Positions 1-7,959 are shown, counted from the first letter of the stretch. The stretch: DNA of 64,000 bases from Nocardia terrae (GCF_009760405.1 NZ_WRPP01000002.1:124001-188000), one strand, 5' to 3'. The notes: generated by a model not told the origin, from the letters alone. Numbers and translations are program-made.

Positions 1-1
1 G

Positions 2-559
2 CCGCTGACGCTGGCCGATCGGCGGCAGGTGTTCGACCTGGCCGGGCTCGGACTGCCCGGGGATCCGACGGTGCCGAATCTGCGGGCGGCCATCACCGCC
101 GAGCAACGCCACGCGCTGTTCCTGTTCCAGCCGCACCTGGCCGCCTACGTCGACTACCTCGGAAACCTGCTGGAGGCCAACGACGCCTGGGATGCCGCAC
201 TGCCCGGGCTGCGTCAGGACGGCAATATGTTCCGCTGGATGTTCGGCAACGAGCTCGCCCGCCGCTACCAGGTCGACTGGGAGACCGAAGCGCGCAAATA
301 CGTCCGGTGGCTGCGGACCACGGCCGGCCGGCTCGCCGAGGACCCCGGCATCCTCGGGCTGGTCGACGAGCTGAGCGGGCACCCGGACTTCCGCCGCCTC
401 TGGGCCGAGGACGGCGTGGACTTCCCGTCCTCGGCCCGGACCCTGCGACTGCGCGATCCGCAATCCGGGCGCGTCCGCGAATTCCAGATGCAGACCGCCG
501 GACTCAACTGCACGGCCTTCCCGCACCACATCGCCGTAATCCTCGGCTTGGAGCTGTGA
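2..559 (+). CDS. MmyB-like transcriptional regulator, C-terminal part
   Basis: The frame is open from the left edge to a TGA at 557-559, so only about the last 185 residues are present; the start and the expected N-terminal XRE helix-turn-helix lie outside the window. What remains resembles the ligand-binding half of MmyB-family regulators. It aligns along its length with the complete regulator at 2190-2972: both have FDLAGL, then PHLAAYVD, then an NGN followed by RWM. In this family the C-terminal domain is thought to bind a small, possibly fatty-acid-like, ligand. The ligand and target genes cannot be told from here. Confidence 0.8.
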   Translation, partial: PLTLADRRQVFDLAGLGLPGDPTVPNLRAAITAEQRHALFLFQPHLAAYVDYLGNLLEANDAWDAALPGLRQDGNMFRWMFGNELARRYQVDWETEARKYVRWLRTTAGRLAEDPGILGLVDELSGHPDFRRLWAEDGVDFPSSARTLRLRDPQSGRVREFQMQTAGLNCTAFPHHIAVILGLEL

Positions 560-655
560 TCGCGGTGCGCGACAGCGCTTTCCGGCGGTCGAGTCCTACG
601 GATCGAGGTTCGCCCGGCCCGCCAACGGCCGCCCGCCGATCGGCCGATGGCTCGG

Positions 656-1072
656 TCAGGCGTGAACGGGAGCGTCGATCGTCCTCTCCCGCAAGGAGTC
701 CCGGCGGGCGGCCAGCAGCAACAGGACGACCGCGAGCACCATCAGCGGCCAGGGCGTGGGCAGCAGGATGATCGCGTCGAGCAGCGCCAGGACGCCCAGG
801 ATCCAGGCGATGAAGGTCGGCGGCGTGATGCCGCGCCGGTCCATCCACAGAATGATCAATCCGATCACCAGCATCGGCGGGCCGAAGATTTCGATGCTGA
901 ACCAGAATGCCGCGCCGGCCTGGCTCATCGGCGTGAAGTTGTGGGTCGCCTCGTGCCAGAGGCCGCCGCTGAACCAGGTCCCGGCGTGGCGGGCGGCCTT
1001 GTCGAATGTGAGTGCGGCGGTGGTGTGCGCGACACCGAAGAAGACCATGAGCCAGCCTGCGATCTTGACCAT
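656..1072 (-). CDS. DUF6463/DoxX-like small membrane protein
   Basis: A 138-residue protein with four hydrophobic segments (about residues 1-22, 50-75, 85-103 and 105-123) separated by short polar loops, including a WHEATHNF stretch after the first segment. The size and pattern fit DUF6463-type membrane proteins of actinomycetes, whose function is unknown. It is transcribed away from the TetR gene at 1173, and the region between them holds a strong double operator (1094-1147). It is therefore very probably the main target of that repressor, perhaps in a response to a small toxic compound. That role is inferred from context only. Confidence 0.75.
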   Translation of the reverse strand: MVKIAGWLMVFFGVAHTTAALTFDKAARHAGTWFSGGLWHEATHNFTPMSQAGAAFWFSIEIFGPPMLVIGLIILWMDRRGITPPTFIAWILGVLALLDAIILLPTPWPLMVLAVVLLLLAARRDSLRERTIDAPVHA

Positions 1073-1093
1073 CTGAACGCGCCCCCTTCAAGG

Positions 1094-1147
1094 GTTGTGC
1101 AGTAATGTATAACCCGAGGATAAGCTGGTTATACAGCTCTGTACAAC
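1094..1147. promoter_or_regulatory. Tandem TetR-type operators in divergent promoter region
   Basis: Positions 1128-1147 read GTTATACAGCTCTGTACAAC, a dyad with one mismatch between its 9-base arms. Positions 1094-1113 carry a weaker copy of the same dyad. The two together form a larger inverted repeat of 21-base arms (1094-1114 and 1127-1147, 17 of 21 matching, perfect over TGTATAACC/GGTTATACA). They sit between the membrane-protein gene (start 1072) and the TetR gene (start 1173), the expected place for an autoregulated divergent operator. Confidence 0.8.
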
Positions 1148-1172
1148 AGGCTCTGGACGAGACGGAGGACAC

Positions 1173-1748
1173 ATGGGCGCGCTGCGCACGCCACGGGAGA
1201 AATGGGTCGAAGCGGGGCTGGCGGCACTGGCGGAGGGCGGCGTCGACGCGGTGCGCGTCGACGTCCTGGCCAAGGCGCTCGGCGTGACCCGCGGCGGGTT
1301 CTACGGCTACTTCGCCGATCGCGGCGCGCTGCTCGAGGAGATGCTCGACACCTGGGAGCGCGAGGCCGTCGACGAGGTCCTCGAACGCGTCGAGCGGGAA
1401 GGCGGTGACGCGCTGGACAAAATGCGCCTCGCCGGGCGGCTCACCTTCGAGGACGAGCGGCTGTGGCCCATCGACCTGGCGGTGCGGGCCTGGGCGCGGC
1501 GCGATCCGGCCGTCGCCGAACGCCTTCGCCGCGTGGACAACCGGCGCATGCAGCTCTCGCGCGAGGCGATCGGCACCTTCTGCACCGACCCCGACGAGAT
1601 CGAGGCGCGCAGCCTGCTCGCCTTCTGCATGGCCGTCGGCACCCATTTCCTGGCCGCCGACCACCCCGGCCGCACCCGCGAGCAGGTCATGGCCCGGGCC
1701 AGCGGGCTGATCTTCGATCGGGTCCACGAGGATCCCGCCGCTCGATAG
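1173..1748 (+). CDS. TetR/AcrR family transcriptional regulator
   Basis: A 191-residue protein with a typical TetR N-terminus: helix-turn-helix at about residues 25-50 with GVTRGGFYGYFADRGALLEEML, then an alpha-helical ligand domain. The ATG follows a good ribosome site (GGAGGA at 1161-1166). It is divergent from the DUF6463-like gene and separated from it by a double palindromic operator, so autorepression plus repression of the membrane protein is the simplest model. The inducer is unknown. Confidence 0.9.
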   Translation: MGALRTPREKWVEAGLAALAEGGVDAVRVDVLAKALGVTRGGFYGYFADRGALLEEMLDTWEREAVDEVLERVEREGGDALDKMRLAGRLTFEDERLWPIDLAVRAWARRDPAVAERLRRVDNRRMQLSREAIGTFCTDPDEIEARSLLAFCMAVGTHFLAADHPGRTREQVMARASGLIFDRVHEDPAAR

Positions 1749-1831
1749 CGTCCCGCTCGACGGGCGTGTCGCGTGCGTCCGGCGACCGCACCGGCCACCA
1801 TCATGGAAGCCACTCAGCCACCGGAGGTTCC

Positions 1832-2185
1832 ATGAGCGAACACGAAGTGAAGATGATCATCCTGTCCACCGACGACCTGGACGAATCCATCCGTTTCTAC
1901 AGCGACACGCTGGGGATGCCGCTGAAGTTCCGCGACGGAACCCATTTCGCGGCGCTCGACGGCGGGCCGATCACCCTCGCACTGGCGACCGCGGTCGACC
2001 ACCCCATCCACGGTCAGGTCGTGGTCGGCATCAAGACCGCCGATGTCGACGCCGCGGCCAAGGCCGTCGAGGCCAGCGGCGGCGGCATTGTGAAGGGCCC
2101 CTACGACGATGCCCACGAGCGTCGCGCCGTCGTCTACGACAACAAGGGCAACGGCCTGGTGTTCTACAGCCCGCTCGCGCGCTGA
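1832..2185 (+). CDS. VOC (glyoxalase/bleomycin-resistance fold) family protein
   Basis: A 117-residue single-domain protein. It opens with a beta strand leading into DDLDESIRFYSDTLGMPLKF and ends with VVYDNKGNGLVFYSPL, the pattern of a vicinal-oxygen-chelate fold. The start is set by GGAGG at 1823-1827. One domain implies a homodimer if it is an enzyme. Metal ligands are not obvious beyond early acidic and His residues, so it may be a binding protein or lyase-like enzyme. It lies downstream of the TetR at 1173 in the same direction with an 83-base gap. Confidence 0.85.
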   Translation: MSEHEVKMIILSTDDLDESIRFYSDTLGMPLKFRDGTHFAALDGGPITLALATAVDHPIHGQVVVGIKTADVDAAAKAVEASGGGIVKGPYDDAHERRAVVYDNKGNGLVFYSPLAR

Positions 2186-2189
2186 GCGG

Positions 2190-2972
2190 TCACCTGCGCA
2201 GGCCGATGAAGATCTGGATGCGGCCCGGGTAAGTGGTGCTCGGCACGCGGAACAGCTGACCCACGATGGCCATCGAGCGCCCGGCCCCGTCGCGCAATCG
2301 GATGATGGGCCGTTCGCGCTCGTAGCGGGCGGTGGTCGTGGACCACAGTTCCCGGAACAGCGGATAGCGGCCCAGTTCGGCGAGCAGTTCCTCGGCCCAG
2401 CTCGGGTTGGCGTGCTCGCCGGTGAAGCCGTGCAGCCACTGCACCGCGATGCGGACCTCGCGATCCCATTCGACCAGCGCGTCCTTGGCCGCGGGATCGG
2501 TGAGCATCCAGCGCAGCAGGTTGCCGTTCTCACGCAGGCCCGGAAAGCCCTGGGCGAAGCTCGAATTGCAGTACAGGATGTTCAGGCGGGTGTCGACGTA
2601 GGCGGCCAGGTGCGGCTCGTACAGTTCCAGCGCGCGCGGGATGTCGCGGCCGAGGTCGGCGCGCAGGTCCTCCATATCGGGGAGTTCGGTATCGGGCAGG
2701 CCCGCCAGGTCGAAGAGCAGGCGGCGTTCACCGGGCGCGAGTTCGGACAGCCGCTCGAGGCACCGGGCCAGGGCTTCGATGATCTCGCGGGTGGGGTGGG
2801 CGCGGTCGCCCTTCTCCAGGCTTGTCACATAGCTCGCGCTCACCCCGGCGTTGAAGGCCAGCCGCTCGCGCGAGACGCCGCGCTCCTCGCGTAGTCGCCG
2901 CAGCACCGACCCGAACGACGGGGGTTGTGGCAGGTCGTCTTTCGGCGATTTCCCTCCCGCGCCGAAGACCAC
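2190..2972 (-). CDS. XRE-family regulator with MmyB-like ligand-binding domain
   Basis: A 260-residue regulator. A helix-turn-helix occupies about residues 20-75 (FGSVLRRLREERGVSRERLA, then AGVSASYVTSLEKG), followed by the MmyB-like domain. GTG at 2972 was chosen because a GAGAGG lies upstream and it leaves a normal-length arm before the HTH. The frame stays open to a GTG at 3047, so a longer form is possible. It converges on the VOC gene with only 4 bases between the stops, and it is a paralogue of the fragment at 2-559. Confidence 0.88.
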   Translation of the reverse strand: MVFGAGGKSPKDDLPQPPSFGSVLRRLREERGVSRERLAFNAGVSASYVTSLEKGDRAHPTREIIEALARCLERLSELAPGERRLLFDLAGLPDTELPDMEDLRADLGRDIPRALELYEPHLAAYVDTRLNILYCNSSFAQGFPGLRENGNLLRWMLTDPAAKDALVEWDREVRIAVQWLHGFTGEHANPSWAEELLAELGRYPLFRELWSTTTARYERERPIIRLRDGAGRSMAIVGQLFRVPSTTYPGRIQIFIGLRR

Positions 2973-3073
2973 GGCCGCCGCCTCTCGATGCCCCGGACCG
3001 GCCGGTCGCCGGTCCCTCCTCCAAGGCTCATCCCACCTTAGTGGCAATTCGGCCGCAACTTGCCTGTGTCAAG

Positions 3074-3391
3074 TCACAGCAAGGCACCGCAGGTGGGCCA
3101 GGCGCCGGGGCCCTGCGCGCGCAGCACGCGCTCGGCGACGCGGATCTGTTCTTCGCGGGAGGCGAGGTGCGGTAATCCGTTGCCGCCGTTGGCGCGCCAG
3201 GTCGAGGACGTGAATTGCAGTCCGCCGTAAAGGCCGTTGCCGGCGTCCAGGGACCAGTCGCCGCCGGATTCGCACTGCGCCACCGAATCCCAGTCGTGGC
3301 CGGGCAGGGCGTGGGCGGGTGCGCCGAGTACCGGGCCGGCCAGCGCGGCGGCCGCGAGAGAGATGACCATGCAGCGTCTTCGATCGGCCAT
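3074..3391 (-). CDS. Secreted resuscitation-promoting-factor (Rpf) domain protein
   Basis: A 105-residue protein: a signal peptide (about residues 1-28, hydrophobic core then APAHA) followed by one transglycosylase-like Rpf domain. The domain shows [15 protein letters not shown] with the catalytic Glu in CESGG, then GLYGGLQF and a final Cys near the C-terminus. ATG 3391 is preceded by GGAGGA five bases away, which favours it over the in-frame start 48 bases upstream. Rpf proteins cleave peptidoglycan and promote exit from dormancy. The lack of any other domain makes this a minimal form of the RpfC/E kind. Confidence 0.92.
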   Translation of the reverse strand: MADRRRCMVISLAAAALAGPVLGAPAHALPGHDWDSVAQCESGGDWSLDAGNGLYGGLQFTSSTWRANGGNGLPHLASREEQIRVAERVLRAQGPGAWPTCGALL

Positions 3392-3478
3392 TCGGATCCT
3401 CCGGATACGCGTGACTCGAACCGCATTCAGCTTGGGCAAATCTCTGGCTATGTTACGCGCGTGGTGTGGGCCGGGGCG

Positions 3479-3625
3479 TCAAGCCGAGGAAATTCGGGAG
3501 GTCAGCCCGGTGCGTCCCCGGCGTCGTCGAGTCCGCAGGGCGACGAGCAGACCTATTTGCAGCGCACGGGGATAGACCAGGAATTCGGTGGCCCGCCGAT
3601 GGGCGGTGCGGATCGCTGTGGCCAC
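3479..3625 (-). CDS. Possible small basic peptide (48 aa)
   Basis: A GTG at 3625 is preceded at ideal spacing by GGAGGA and opens a 48-codon frame. The product is strongly basic, with a short hydrophobic centre (FLVYPRALQIGLLVAL) and an arginine cluster after it. No homologue is recognised. The strong ribosome site is the only support. It lies in the degraded region next to the truncated thioesterase, so it may equally be chance. Confidence 0.35.
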   Translation of the reverse strand: MATAIRTAHRRATEFLVYPRALQIGLLVALRTRRRRGRTGLTSRISSA

Positions 3626-3717
3626 GCGCGTCCTCCGTTCGGGTCGGAATGCCTGACTCGGGACGAAACGCTCTGATAGTAATCGTTCAGCAAATACGCA
3701 TTCGCGCCGAGCCGCCC

Positions 3718-3936
3718 TCAGCGGCCCTCGGATCGGTCGCCCCGCAGCGTGGTGACGACACCGGTCACGGTCGCGACCGGCTTGCCGTCGGCGCGCGTGA
3801 TGTCGCAGTGGTAGTGGGTGATGGTGCGTCCCGCATGCGTGGGATACGAGGTGGCGCGCAGCGTGTCGCGCCAGACCGGGCGTAGGAACACCGCACGCAG
3901 GTCGATGCTGGTGAACGATTCGCCGGGACCGACCAC
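3718..3936 (-). pseudogene. PaaI-type hotdog thioesterase, C-terminal fragment
   Basis: About 70 residues match the C-terminal half of PaaI-family acyl-CoA thioesterases: TSIDLRAVFLRPVW, then ITHYHCDITRADGKPVATVTGVVTTL. The N-terminal half of the hotdog fold, including the usual catalytic region, is missing. Upstream of 3936 the frame turns into unrelated arginine-rich sequence, and the opposite strand becomes the MocR remnant within a few bases. This looks like a deletion junction near 3936-3945, so the protein is probably not functional. Confidence 0.7.
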
Positions 3937-3941
3937 CGTGG

Positions 3942-4538
3942 AGTCGACTCGCCGCCGACCACGGCATCGCGGTGGCCACCGCGACCCGGCTGTTCGCCGA
4001 ACTCAAACGGGCCGGGCTGGATCTCGTTGTGCGAGCGATGTTCTCGCCGGGCGACGTGATCGCCGTCGACGAGCTCACCTACCCGGGATTCAAACTTCTG
4101 GCCCGAGCCCACGACCTCGAACTCGCGCCCATCCCCGCCCGCGCGGACGGGCCCGACCTGGACCGGCTCGCGCGGATCTGCGCCGAACGCCCTGTGCGCG
4201 CGGTCTATACGATGCCGACCCTGCACAATCCGCTCGGCTGGGTTCTCGACGACGCCCGTCGGCGCGCGCTCGTTTCCCTTGCCCGCCGGCATGATCTGCG
4301 TCCCATCGCCCATCCGCGCTCGTTCTTCGCGTGGCTGCTCGTGGATCCGGATCAGCGCATGGACCGGGTCGCCGCGGAGCTGTCGCGGCGCGGCATCCGC
4401 GTGTGCACGGCGGCGGATTTCGCCACCACCGCGCACGTCCCGCACGGACTGCGGATCGCACTGGGATCGACTGCGCCGGAAGAACTTCCGGCCGTCCTCG
4501 CCGAGCTGCGGGCCGCCCTCGGCAGGGTGCCGCTGTGA
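3942..4538 (+). pseudogene. MocR-type GntR/aminotransferase regulator, remnant with internal deletions
   Basis: One open frame carries three separated pieces of a MocR (YdcR-like) regulator. First is the end of a winged helix (LAADHGIAVATATRLFAEL). Second is the middle of the aminotransferase domain (FSPGDVIAVDELTYPGFKLL to YTMPTLHNPLGWVL). Third is the C-terminal subdomain (HPRSFFAWLLVDPDQRMDRV to the end). The linker and large stretches between them are gone, including the part expected to hold the PLP-binding lysine. An intact member has about 450-500 residues; here fewer than 200 remain. The deletions kept the frame. It is probably a dying gene. Confidence 0.75.
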
Positions 4539-4541
4539 AGG

Positions 4542-5417
4542 TCAGGGTCGGATGACGGTGACCAGGTTGATCAGGGACTGCTGCTGTACGCCCTCGGCCG
4601 GGATCTGCCCGAGTTCGCTCAGGTAGTCGGGCAGATAGACCCGCTCGCCGGTCCAGCCGCGGTCGCCGAACCAGACGGTGGCGTCGGTGCGCGGGTCGTT
4701 GTAGATCATTCGCACCCAGCCGGATCCGGAGTCGTCGCCCTGGCTCATGGCCGCGACCGCCTCGGCGGGCAGCGGATCCATCTGCTCGATGGCGACCCGG
4801 CTGCCGGGCGCGCTCAAGGTGTCGATGGCGTCGAAGAGCTGTTCCTGCGCGGCGGGCGTCAGGTAGATCAGCAGTCCCTCGACCAGCCACGCGGTCGGCG
4901 CGTCCGCGTCGAATCCGCTGTCGCGCAGGGCCTTCGGCCAATCCTCGCGCAGGTCGACCGCGACCTCGTGGCGCTCGGCGACGGGCTTGTGCCCGGCCGC
5001 GGCCAGGGTTTCGCGCTTGAACTCGAGCACCTGCGGGCGATCCAGTTCGTAGACCGCGGTGCCGTCGGGCCACGGCAGCCGGTAGGCGCGCGAGTCCAGC
5101 CCGGCGGCCAGGATGACGACCTGCCGGATACCCGCCTGCGCCGCCGCGGCCATGAAGTCGTCGAAGTAGCGGGTCCGCCCGATCTGATGCTGCTGAAACT
5201 GGGCCCCGAATTCGGGTGTCGCCAGCGGATGCTCGGGCGCGCGGCCCTCGAGCAGATCGACCCACTCCGGGCCGGCCGCCCGCACGAAGATCTCGGCGAA
5301 CGGGTCCTGCGCGGGCGCGCCCGGCGCGCGCCCACCGAGCGTGCGGGCCGCCGCCACGAACAAGGCGGTGGATCCGACACTGGTGTTGATGTCCCAGGAA
5401 TCTCCATCGGTACGCAT
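4542..5417 (-). CDS. TIGR00027-family SAM-dependent methyltransferase
   Basis: A 291-residue protein of the leucine-carboxyl-methyltransferase-like family greatly expanded in mycolic-acid actinomycetes. It starts RTDGDSWDINTSVGSTA, has the SAM-binding VVILAAGLDSRAYRL (about residues 95-110) and later WLVEGLLIYL. ATG 5417 was chosen because it gives the family's usual N-terminus; no good ribosome site precedes it. The substrate is unknown for nearly all members. Its stop lies 4 bases from the end of the convergent MocR remnant. Confidence 0.92.
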   Translation of the reverse strand: MRTDGDSWDINTSVGSTALFVAAARTLGGRAPGAPAQDPFAEIFVRAAGPEWVDLLEGRAPEHPLATPEFGAQFQQHQIGRTRYFDDFMAAAAQAGIRQVVILAAGLDSRAYRLPWPDGTAVYELDRPQVLEFKRETLAAAGHKPVAERHEVAVDLREDWPKALRDSGFDADAPTAWLVEGLLIYLTPAAQEQLFDAIDTLSAPGSRVAIEQMDPLPAEAVAAMSQGDDSGSGWVRMIYNDPRTDATVWFGDRGWTGERVYLPDYLSELGQIPAEGVQQQSLINLVTVIRP

Positions 5418-5488
5418 GATCGCCAACGTACCGACGGCCTCGGCCGCGAGCATTCCCGCACGCTCCGAGGCCGAAAATCCTCCATGAA

Positions 5489-5722
5489 TCACGCGAACGT
5501 CGGTGATTTGCTCCGTCTCATCGCGGGCGGTGGACCTGGAACAGGCTCCGGCGGCGCCGGATTCGGGAACGGTGCGGGCGGCTCGGGCACCGGCGGGCCC
5601 GGGGACGGGAAGGGCGTAGGCGGTTGCGGAGCGGGCACGGGCTCGGACGGACGCACCGGCGGGCTGGGCTCGGGCGGTTCCACCGGTGGAACCGTCGCTG
5701 TGAACGGTGACGGGAATTCCAT
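5489..5722 (-). CDS. Proline-rich small protein (77 aa)
   Basis: About 40 percent of residues are proline, arranged as irregular PxPxP and PPxP runs. The sequence starts MEFPSPFTATVPPVEPPEPS and ends with a short basic tail (MRRSKSPTFA). The ATG at 5722 is preceded by AGGAGG at ideal spacing, which argues for real translation; the glycine-rich frame on the other strand has no ribosome site. No signal peptide is seen, and function is unknown. It reads toward the methyltransferase gene, 72 bases from its start. Confidence 0.55.
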   Translation of the reverse strand: MEFPSPFTATVPPVEPPEPSPPVRPSEPVPAPQPPTPFPSPGPPVPEPPAPFPNPAPPEPVPGPPPAMRRSKSPTFA

Positions 5723-5846
5723 GGCTTACCTCCTGGCGACGATCTACCCCCGTGGCCGTCTCTCTAACGGGGTGGGCGGGCCGCCGCCGGTCCGGCGAGC
5801 GGGACGGGGGTGAGGCAGGGAATCGCGGTGTGGCACGGTGGTTGCC

Positions 5847-6476
5847 GTGAACGCGGCATTCGACCTGCTCGGGGAGCATATTCTCTGGACCGACGCCATC
5901 GGCAACGTGCTGTCGCTGGCGGTGATGTGGCTGGCCATGCGGAAGACCATGTGGACCTGGCCTGTTCAGCTGGCGGGCGCGCTGCTGTTGCTGGCCGCCT
6001 CGATCCACGCCCATGTACCCGGCAATGCACTCAAGCAGGTGCTGTTCATCGGGCTCGCGGGGTATGGATGGGTGGCCTGGAGTCGCGGCACCCGCGATCA
6101 CCACGAGCTGATGGTGCGGCCCGCGTCCCGGCGTGAACGTCTGATCCTGTTGTCGATCCTGGCGATCGGCACCGCGGCGGTGGCCGAGGCGTTCGCACAC
6201 CTGCCCTGGCTGCACATCGCCTGGTCGCCGTGGGCCAACGCCTACGTCTTCGTCGGCAGCGCCATCGCGACCTTCGCCCAGAGCCGCGCGCTGACCGACT
6301 TCTGGATCATCTGGATGCTCGTCGATCTGGTCGGCGTTCCGCTGGCCGTGAAATCCGGGCTGTACGCCTCGGGCGCGGTCTACGGCGTGTTCTTCGTGCT
6401 GGTGCTGGTGGGCTTCCTGCGCTGGCGCGGCGAATACCGTGCGCGCCGAGCGCAACTGACCGGACTGCCCGCATAA
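5847..6476 (+). CDS. pnuC: PnuC-family nicotinamide riboside transporter
   Basis: A 209-residue membrane protein with seven hydrophobic segments and the tryptophan-rich signatures of PnuC: VAWSRG after the third segment, WANAYVFVGS, and ALTDFWIIWMLVDLVGVPLAVKSG. Members carry nicotinamide riboside by facilitated diffusion, trapped by intracellular phosphorylation. Two GTG starts nine bases apart (5838 and 5847) are possible. No NAD-salvage kinase gene is adjacent, so the substrate is inferred from family alone. Confidence 0.85.
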   Translation: MNAAFDLLGEHILWTDAIGNVLSLAVMWLAMRKTMWTWPVQLAGALLLLAASIHAHVPGNALKQVLFIGLAGYGWVAWSRGTRDHHELMVRPASRRERLILLSILAIGTAAVAEAFAHLPWLHIAWSPWANAYVFVGSAIATFAQSRALTDFWIIWMLVDLVGVPLAVKSGLYASGAVYGVFFVLVLVGFLRWRGEYRARRAQLTGLPA

Positions 6477-6530
6477 CACGGGCGGCGTGTCGGCAAACGA
6501 GCCGCGCCGGTGGCACGCCGAAGTCGGGGG

Positions 6531-6553
6531 GTTGGCGCGGGATATCCGCCAAC
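6531..6553. promoter_or_regulatory. Inverted repeat upstream of XRE gene
   Basis: GTTGGCG (6531-6537) and CGCCAAC (6547-6553) form a perfect 7-base inverted repeat with a 9-base spacer, about 60-80 bases before the start of the XRE-family gene at 6614. Position and symmetry fit an autoregulatory operator. Confidence 0.45.
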
Positions 6554-6613
6554 TTGTGGCAACCTTTCCGGTGCTTTCAGCGAAGGTCGGTATTGCGGAT
6601 CGAGGAGCGGTGT

Positions 6614-7075
6614 ATGGCGAAGATGGGTAGGCGGAAGCGGTCTCGGCTGATCACGCAGGGGCTGATGACTTCCGGGAAGAAGCAGGGCGAGGCCGCGGCG
6701 GCGACCTCGGCGCCGGTGGCGAAGCCGGTCGAGGCGAAGGCAGCCCCGCCGAAGGTAGAGGCCCCGAAGGCAGAGGCCCCGAAGGTAGAGGCTCCGAAGG
6801 CGGCGGAGGTCGCCGCGCCGAAGTCGGCCGGGGAGCCCGATATCCAGGCTCTGGCGGACCGCGTCAAGGCGCGGCGCAAGGAGAACGGTTGGACGCAGGC
6901 CGATGTGGCCAAGAAGGGCGGCCCGTCCGCGGGCGCCATCAGCCAGATCGAGCGCTGCCTGATGGAGACCCCGGCCGAGGATGTGCTGGCCAAGCTGGAC
7001 GCCGCGCTGGAATGGCCGTCGGGTACCGCCGACGGGATTCTGCGCGGAGCCGACCTGGTCGGCGCCGGCAAGTAG
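6614..7075 (+). CDS. XRE helix-turn-helix protein with Ala/Pro/Lys repeat linker
   Basis: A 153-residue protein in three parts. A basic N-terminus (KMGRRKRSRLIT) comes first. A low-complexity linker of repeated EAPK(V/A) units (about residues 38-68) follows. A C-terminal XRE helix-turn-helix (about 80-140) has RRKENGWTQADVAKKGGPSAGAISQIE. The linker resembles the lysine/alanine/proline tails of nucleoid-associated proteins, so it may bind DNA broadly as well as at a specific site. The ATG follows GGAGCGG. The gene ends at a clear terminator (7086-7116). Confidence 0.8.
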   Translation: MAKMGRRKRSRLITQGLMTSGKKQGEAAAATSAPVAKPVEAKAAPPKVEAPKAEAPKVEAPKAAEVAAPKSAGEPDIQALADRVKARRKENGWTQADVAKKGGPSAGAISQIERCLMETPAEDVLAKLDAALEWPSGTADGILRGADLVGAGK

Positions 7076-7085
7076 CGGCAACAGA

Positions 7086-7116
7086 AAGGCCCCGACCGTT
7101 CTCCGGTCGGGGCCTT
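7086..7116. terminator. Bidirectional intrinsic terminator
   Basis: A perfect 13-base stem (7086-7098 with 7104-7116, AAGGCCCCGACCG and its complement) with a 5-base loop lies between the XRE gene ending at 7075 and the convergent SDR gene ending at 7136. The A and T pairs at the stem base suit both directions. Confidence 0.9.
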
Positions 7117-7135
7117 CGCTGTGCGTGGCGCGTGG

Positions 7136-7918
7136 TTACGTGTGCGCCGCACCGTCGATGCGGATCTCGGTGCCGCTGATGAAGCGGCCGTCGTCGGAGA
7201 CCAGCATGGCGATGACGCCCGCCACGTTCTCCGGTCCGGCCAGTTCCTCCGGATTGTCCTGGGGCAGAACAGCGATCAGCCGACCCAGGAACGACCAGTC
7301 GCAATCCTGCGGCAGGTAGCCGAGGGTGGCGTCGGTGATGCCCGACTTGATCCCGCCCGGGGCGACACTGACCGCGCGCAGGCCCTGCTTGCCGTATTCG
7401 AGTGCGAGCGTATGGGTCAGCGATTGGATGCCGCCCTTGCTCGCCGAGTACGCCGCCATGTACGGGTGCGCGAAGCTGGCCGAGGTGGAGCTGAAGTTCA
7501 CCACGGTGCTGCGCGGATTGGCGAGCAGCGCGGGCAGTGCCTCCCGGATCACCAGGAAGGTGCCGGTGAGGTTGACATTGATGATCTGGTTCCACAGATC
7601 CAGCGACGTCTCGTGGGTGTGGCCCGCACGCAGGATGCCGGCCGCGTTGACCACCGCGTCCAGTCCGCCCAGCGATTCGACGGCGGTCTTCACTCCGGCG
7701 ATCACGTCGGCCTCCATGCCGATGTTCATCTCCAAGGTGGTGAACCGGTCGCCGGTGCCCGCTTCGGCGGCCTGCTTGCGGGTCAGTTCCAGGCCCTCGA
7801 CATTGACGTCGGCGCCGACGACGGTCGCGCCCTCGGACAGCAGTCGGAGAACGGTGGCCTGGCCGATGCCGGAACCGGCTCCGGTGACCAGAATGCGGCG
7901 CTGCTCGAGACGGTTCAT
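7136..7918 (-). CDS. SDR-family NAD(P)-dependent oxidoreductase
   Basis: A 260-residue classical short-chain dehydrogenase. The cofactor motif TGAGSGIGQA is near residues 12-21, the structural NAAG follows (VVNAAGIL), and the catalytic Ser/Tyr/Lys are visible in FSSTSASFAHPYMAAYSASKGG. The ATG has AGGAAG upstream. It is divergent from the TetR at 8016, with palindromic repeats between the two, so the TetR probably controls it. The substrate (an alcohol or ketone) is unknown. Confidence 0.9.
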   Translation of the reverse strand: MNRLEQRRILVTGAGSGIGQATVLRLLSEGATVVGADVNVEGLELTRKQAAEAGTGDRFTTLEMNIGMEADVIAGVKTAVESLGGLDAVVNAAGILRAGHTHETSLDLWNQIINVNLTGTFLVIREALPALLANPRSTVVNFSSTSASFAHPYMAAYSASKGGIQSLTHTLALEYGKQGLRAVSVAPGGIKSGITDATLGYLPQDCDWSFLGRLIAVLPQDNPEELAGPENVAGVIAMLVSDDGRFISGTEIRIDGAAHT

Positions 7919-7959
7919 GGATCACTTCCTGATCGGTGGAACTGCTTTCTGACACGATA

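Noticed and set aside
5484..5813. Glycine-rich protein on the plus strand opposite the proline-rich peptide
   Set aside because: No ribosome site before the ATG; the minus-strand frame has an ideal one. Glycine codons are simply the complement of proline codons.
4542..6479. A 645-codon minus-strand frame covering the methyltransferase and extending opposite pnuC
   Set aside because: Only 4542-5417 looks like a protein family; the extension is antisense to a clear membrane transporter and is a product of high GC content.
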